DNA of 6,356 nucleotides from Patescibacteria group bacterium (GTDB lineage Bacteria; Patescibacteriota; Patescibacteriia; Patescibacteriales; GWC2-42-12): the NCBI GenBank assembly GCA_018827685.1, contig JAHJXD010000047.1:1-6356 (forward strand), written 5' to 3'. Both the position numbers and the translations under genes were made by a program. Under the pieces are notes generated by a model, which did no database searches, was not told where the DNA came from, and saw only the letters and a program-made list of their open reading frames with translations. Positions 4,495-6,356 of this stretch are shown piece by piece. Every line of letters begins with the position of its first letter. The first letter of the stretch is position 1.

Positions 4495-6288
4495 TTACTT
4501 GTTCAGCGGATCATATCCATTTGCCACTTCTTCCCCATCTAAATGCCCATCTCCGTCAGTGTCTTTTTTGTTTGGATCTGTTCCAAGCTCTTTCTCTCTT
4601 TCATCTAACAATAAATCTCCATCAGTGTCAATGCCTCTGCTTGCTCCAGAATAAGTTATTGCCTGCATAATATTCCATTCTTCTGTTGTTCCAGGATTAT
4701 GTTTGTAGATGTTGTAAAATGTCTTAATTCCAGCTTTTTCTGAATCTAGATTTCTATTGTCAGCTTTTTGCCTTAAACCATAAGCCATTACAGTAATAGC
4801 CGCATTATCAGAAGCGTTATTCATGTCGGCAATTCTTTTATATATTTTCTGAAATTGCTCTTTTGCTTTTTTCTCCGCATTGTCATTTCTTAATTCTGGC
4901 CATCTTCCATTTGCTATTTTAATAGCGTCAGCGAGTTCTTGTTCTGTTTCAGGTAGTTTGTTAAACGCGTTCTTGAATGAATACATTACCGCCGCTCTTT
5001 CACCCGCGCCTAACTTTTTAGTATTTTCATCTACTCCATAAGTAATAAAATTATTAATTGATTCTTTAACATTTTCTGCTAATTCTTTTACTCCTGTTGT
5101 TAGTTTTTCTAGATATTTAATCTGTGTTGCTTGTTCTTTGACTTTATCTCTAAGTTGTTTTAGTTCTGTGAGTATTGTGTCTAATTTGCCTTGATACAAT
5201 AAATTGGTGTTAGTGTTAATATCAATAACATTCTGATCTTTAATTTCAGGCTTTTTTGCAACGCAAATTCCTTTTGTTCCTATTTGTCCTTGCTTAATAT
5301 ATGGATATAATCCAGGACAGCACATTTTATCGTTGCCAGGAACAACCGCTCCTAAACTTTCGCCTGCTTTCGCGCATTCTATTTTTACTCCTCCGCAATT
5401 TTCCCATTTTATTAAATTTCCCGCGCATGAATCATACCAGCCTTCTGAACGAGTGCCAATATTTTTACAGACAAGAGAGCATTTTTCATTATTGCCAATA
5501 GTAATTGTTTTCGTCAAAGTATTATTATTTTCATTGGATTCGTGAATTCTATTATCATAATCTCTAGAAAAATTTGGATCATTAGAATCTTCAAACGCTC
5601 TGTCAACGACTGCAGTTAATTCAAATGTTGTATTTTGCTGGTATGTTATATATGTAGCAACTACTGTAGTATAACTTTTATGCGCTTCGATCTTTTGCTC
5701 AATTAATCTTCCACCAATATAACCATTTGAGTAATCACTAGTTGATGTAGCAATTACTTGAATATAAAATGATTTATTTATATCTATGTTTGAATTATTT
5801 TTATATTTTACGCTAATATCAATGCTATTATACTGCTCATTTTTCCTTATTAAATAATTTATATCTTCAATTATTAAATCAGATTTTATATCAATTGGCC
5901 CGTCTGATATAGTGTAATTTTGATATTTTGTGTAGCCAGATTTAGGTAATTCAATTGGCCATTGTATTTGGCAAAAATAATTTTCATTATCTTCTTGTAT
6001 TATACAATTTCCTTCAGAATATACATTGTTGTTATCACTATATATAAAATATAAAATATCCCCAACGCCTACAAGTTTTTCAGGGGCGGTATAAAGTTTT
6101 GGGAAAATATTCCAAACATACTTTATTATATAATTATTTCCATCAACTTTATAAATTTGACTAATGGTGCTAGCGTTAATAAATGTCGGCCCTCCTGCTT
6201 TTGTAGCATTATTATCAATATTAGCAACTCCAATACCGCAAAGTAGAACTGTGGCAACTAATAAAAAACTTTTTTTGAATTTAAACAT
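4495..6288 (-). CDS. Secreted multidomain protein: CARDB-like, Cys-rich, coiled-coil, helical and DxDGD calcium-binding repeats
   Basis: 597 residues; I do not recognise a named gene. Residues 1-23 or so form a signal peptide (FKFKKSFLLVATVLLCGIG); Cys17 is preceded by Leu, so it is not a good lipobox. Residues about 30-130 contain a Cys95/Cys106 pair. About 131-265 looks like a CARDB or Ig-like beta domain, ending in the typical IHESNENNNTLTKTI. Residues 270-342 hold eight cysteines (270, 274, 288, 298, 305, 323, 324, 342), with GAVVPGNDKMCCPGL. About 365-412 is a probable coiled coil. About 427-551 is a helical domain (ERAAVMYSFKNAF, IKIANGRWPE, VMAYGLR, AITYSGASRG). The C-terminus has two thrombospondin-3-like calcium loops, DTDGDLLLDE (554-563) and DTDGDGHLDGEE (576-587). 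An extracellular, surface or adhesion role is inferred. It has no membrane anchor or sortase motif at the C-terminus. It precedes rpsJ but probably forms its own transcription unit. Confidence 0.85.
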   Translation of the reverse strand: MFKFKKSFLLVATVLLCGIGVANIDNNATKAGGPTFINASTISQIYKVDGNNYIIKYVWNIFPKLYTAPEKLVGVGDILYFIYSDNNNVYSEGNCIIQEDNENYFCQIQWPIELPKSGYTKYQNYTISDGPIDIKSDLIIEDINYLIRKNEQYNSIDISVKYKNNSNIDINKSFYIQVIATSTSDYSNGYIGGRLIEQKIEAHKSYTTVVATYITYQQNTTFELTAVVDRAFEDSNDPNFSRDYDNRIHESNENNNTLTKTITIGNNEKCSLVCKNIGTRSEGWYDSCAGNLIKWENCGGVKIECAKAGESLGAVVPGNDKMCCPGLYPYIKQGQIGTKGICVAKKPEIKDQNVIDINTNTNLLYQGKLDTILTELKQLRDKVKEQATQIKYLEKLTTGVKELAENVKESINNFITYGVDENTKKLGAGERAAVMYSFKNAFNKLPETEQELADAIKIANGRWPELRNDNAEKKAKEQFQKIYKRIADMNNASDNAAITVMAYGLRQKADNRNLDSEKAGIKTFYNIYKHNPGTTEEWNIMQAITYSGASRGIDTDGDLLLDEREKELGTDPNKKDTDGDGHLDGEEVANGYDPLNK

Positions 6289-6356
6289 AAAAGTAGTCTT
6301 AGTCTATAAAGTCAAAAGTTGATTAACTTTATGAACTTTAAATTAATTAATAAAAA
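6289..6356 (-). promoter_or_regulatory. Upstream region of the secreted-protein gene with overlapping inverted repeats
   Basis: These 68 bases are strongly AT-rich. The minus strand contains AAAGTT-AATC-AACTTT (6330-6315), a 6-bp inverted repeat, nested in ATAAAGT...ACTTTAT (6332-6306), a 7-bp inverted repeat. A TTGACT at 6315-6310 resembles a -35 box, but a 17-base spacer would put the -10 on the start codon, so no promoter can be assigned with confidence. The repeats could be an operator or an mRNA hairpin. No Shine-Dalgarno motif precedes the ATG. Confidence 0.3.

Noticed and set aside
5301..5545. Two plus-strand frames opposite the secreted-protein gene
   Set aside because: Both are antisense to a clear domain-bearing frame and show no motif or signal of their own.
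1..6356. Reassigned UGA codon, as in some candidate phyla
   Set aside because: All eight visible stops are TAA or TAG, but every gene is full length without in-frame TGA and TGG encodes the conserved Trp residues, so the standard bacterial code is sufficient.
1..6356. CRISPR array, tRNA, rRNA or mobile element
   Set aside because: No regular spaced repeats, cloverleaf-like segments, rRNA sequence, transposase or terminal inverted repeats were found.

Overview
The window is an AT-rich, gene-dense bacterial segment in which every supported gene lies on the minus strand, so transcription runs from high to low coordinates. Seven complete ribosomal protein genes and the start of an eighth follow the classical S10 (S10-spc) operon order: rpsJ, rplC, rplD, rplW, rplB, rpsS, rplV, rpsC (cut by the window edge). 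Upstream of them, at the right-hand end, is one large gene for a secreted multidomain protein that is not part of the conserved operon.

The organism is most likely a member of the Candidate Phyla Radiation (Patescibacteria, Parcubacteria-like). This is inferred from the AT-rich code, the low-complexity tails on S10, L23, S19 and L22, and the secreted protein. The latter combines a CARDB-like domain, a Cys-rich module, a coiled coil, a helical domain and C-terminal DxDGD calcium-binding repeats, an architecture I associate with these lineages. All stops are TAA or TAG, but nothing requires a non-standard code. No examined start codon has a convincing Shine-Dalgarno sequence.

Layout by position: 1-72 rpsC start; 101-685 rplV; 709-1032 rpsS, preceded by a hairpin at 1041-1077; 1088-1921 rplB; 1942-2391 rplW; 2398-3141 rplD; 3141-3770 rplC; 3771-3995 a 225-base gene-free leader; 3996-4373 rpsJ; 4374-4494 an intergenic promoter region; 4495-6288 the secreted protein; 6289-6356 its upstream region.

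The most interesting feature is the gap between rpsJ and rplC. It ends in a hairpin plus U-run that looks like an intrinsic terminator only 19 bases before the rplC start. An upstream 10-base segment is perfectly complementary to the 5' arm and loop of that hairpin, so the two pairings exclude each other. This has the form of a transcription attenuator that could separate rpsJ expression from the other ribosomal genes, perhaps as feedback control by L3 or L4. rpsJ has its own strong sigma70-type promoter (TTGACA, 17 bases, AATAAT), so the ribosomal operon appears to start there, independently of the secreted-protein gene.
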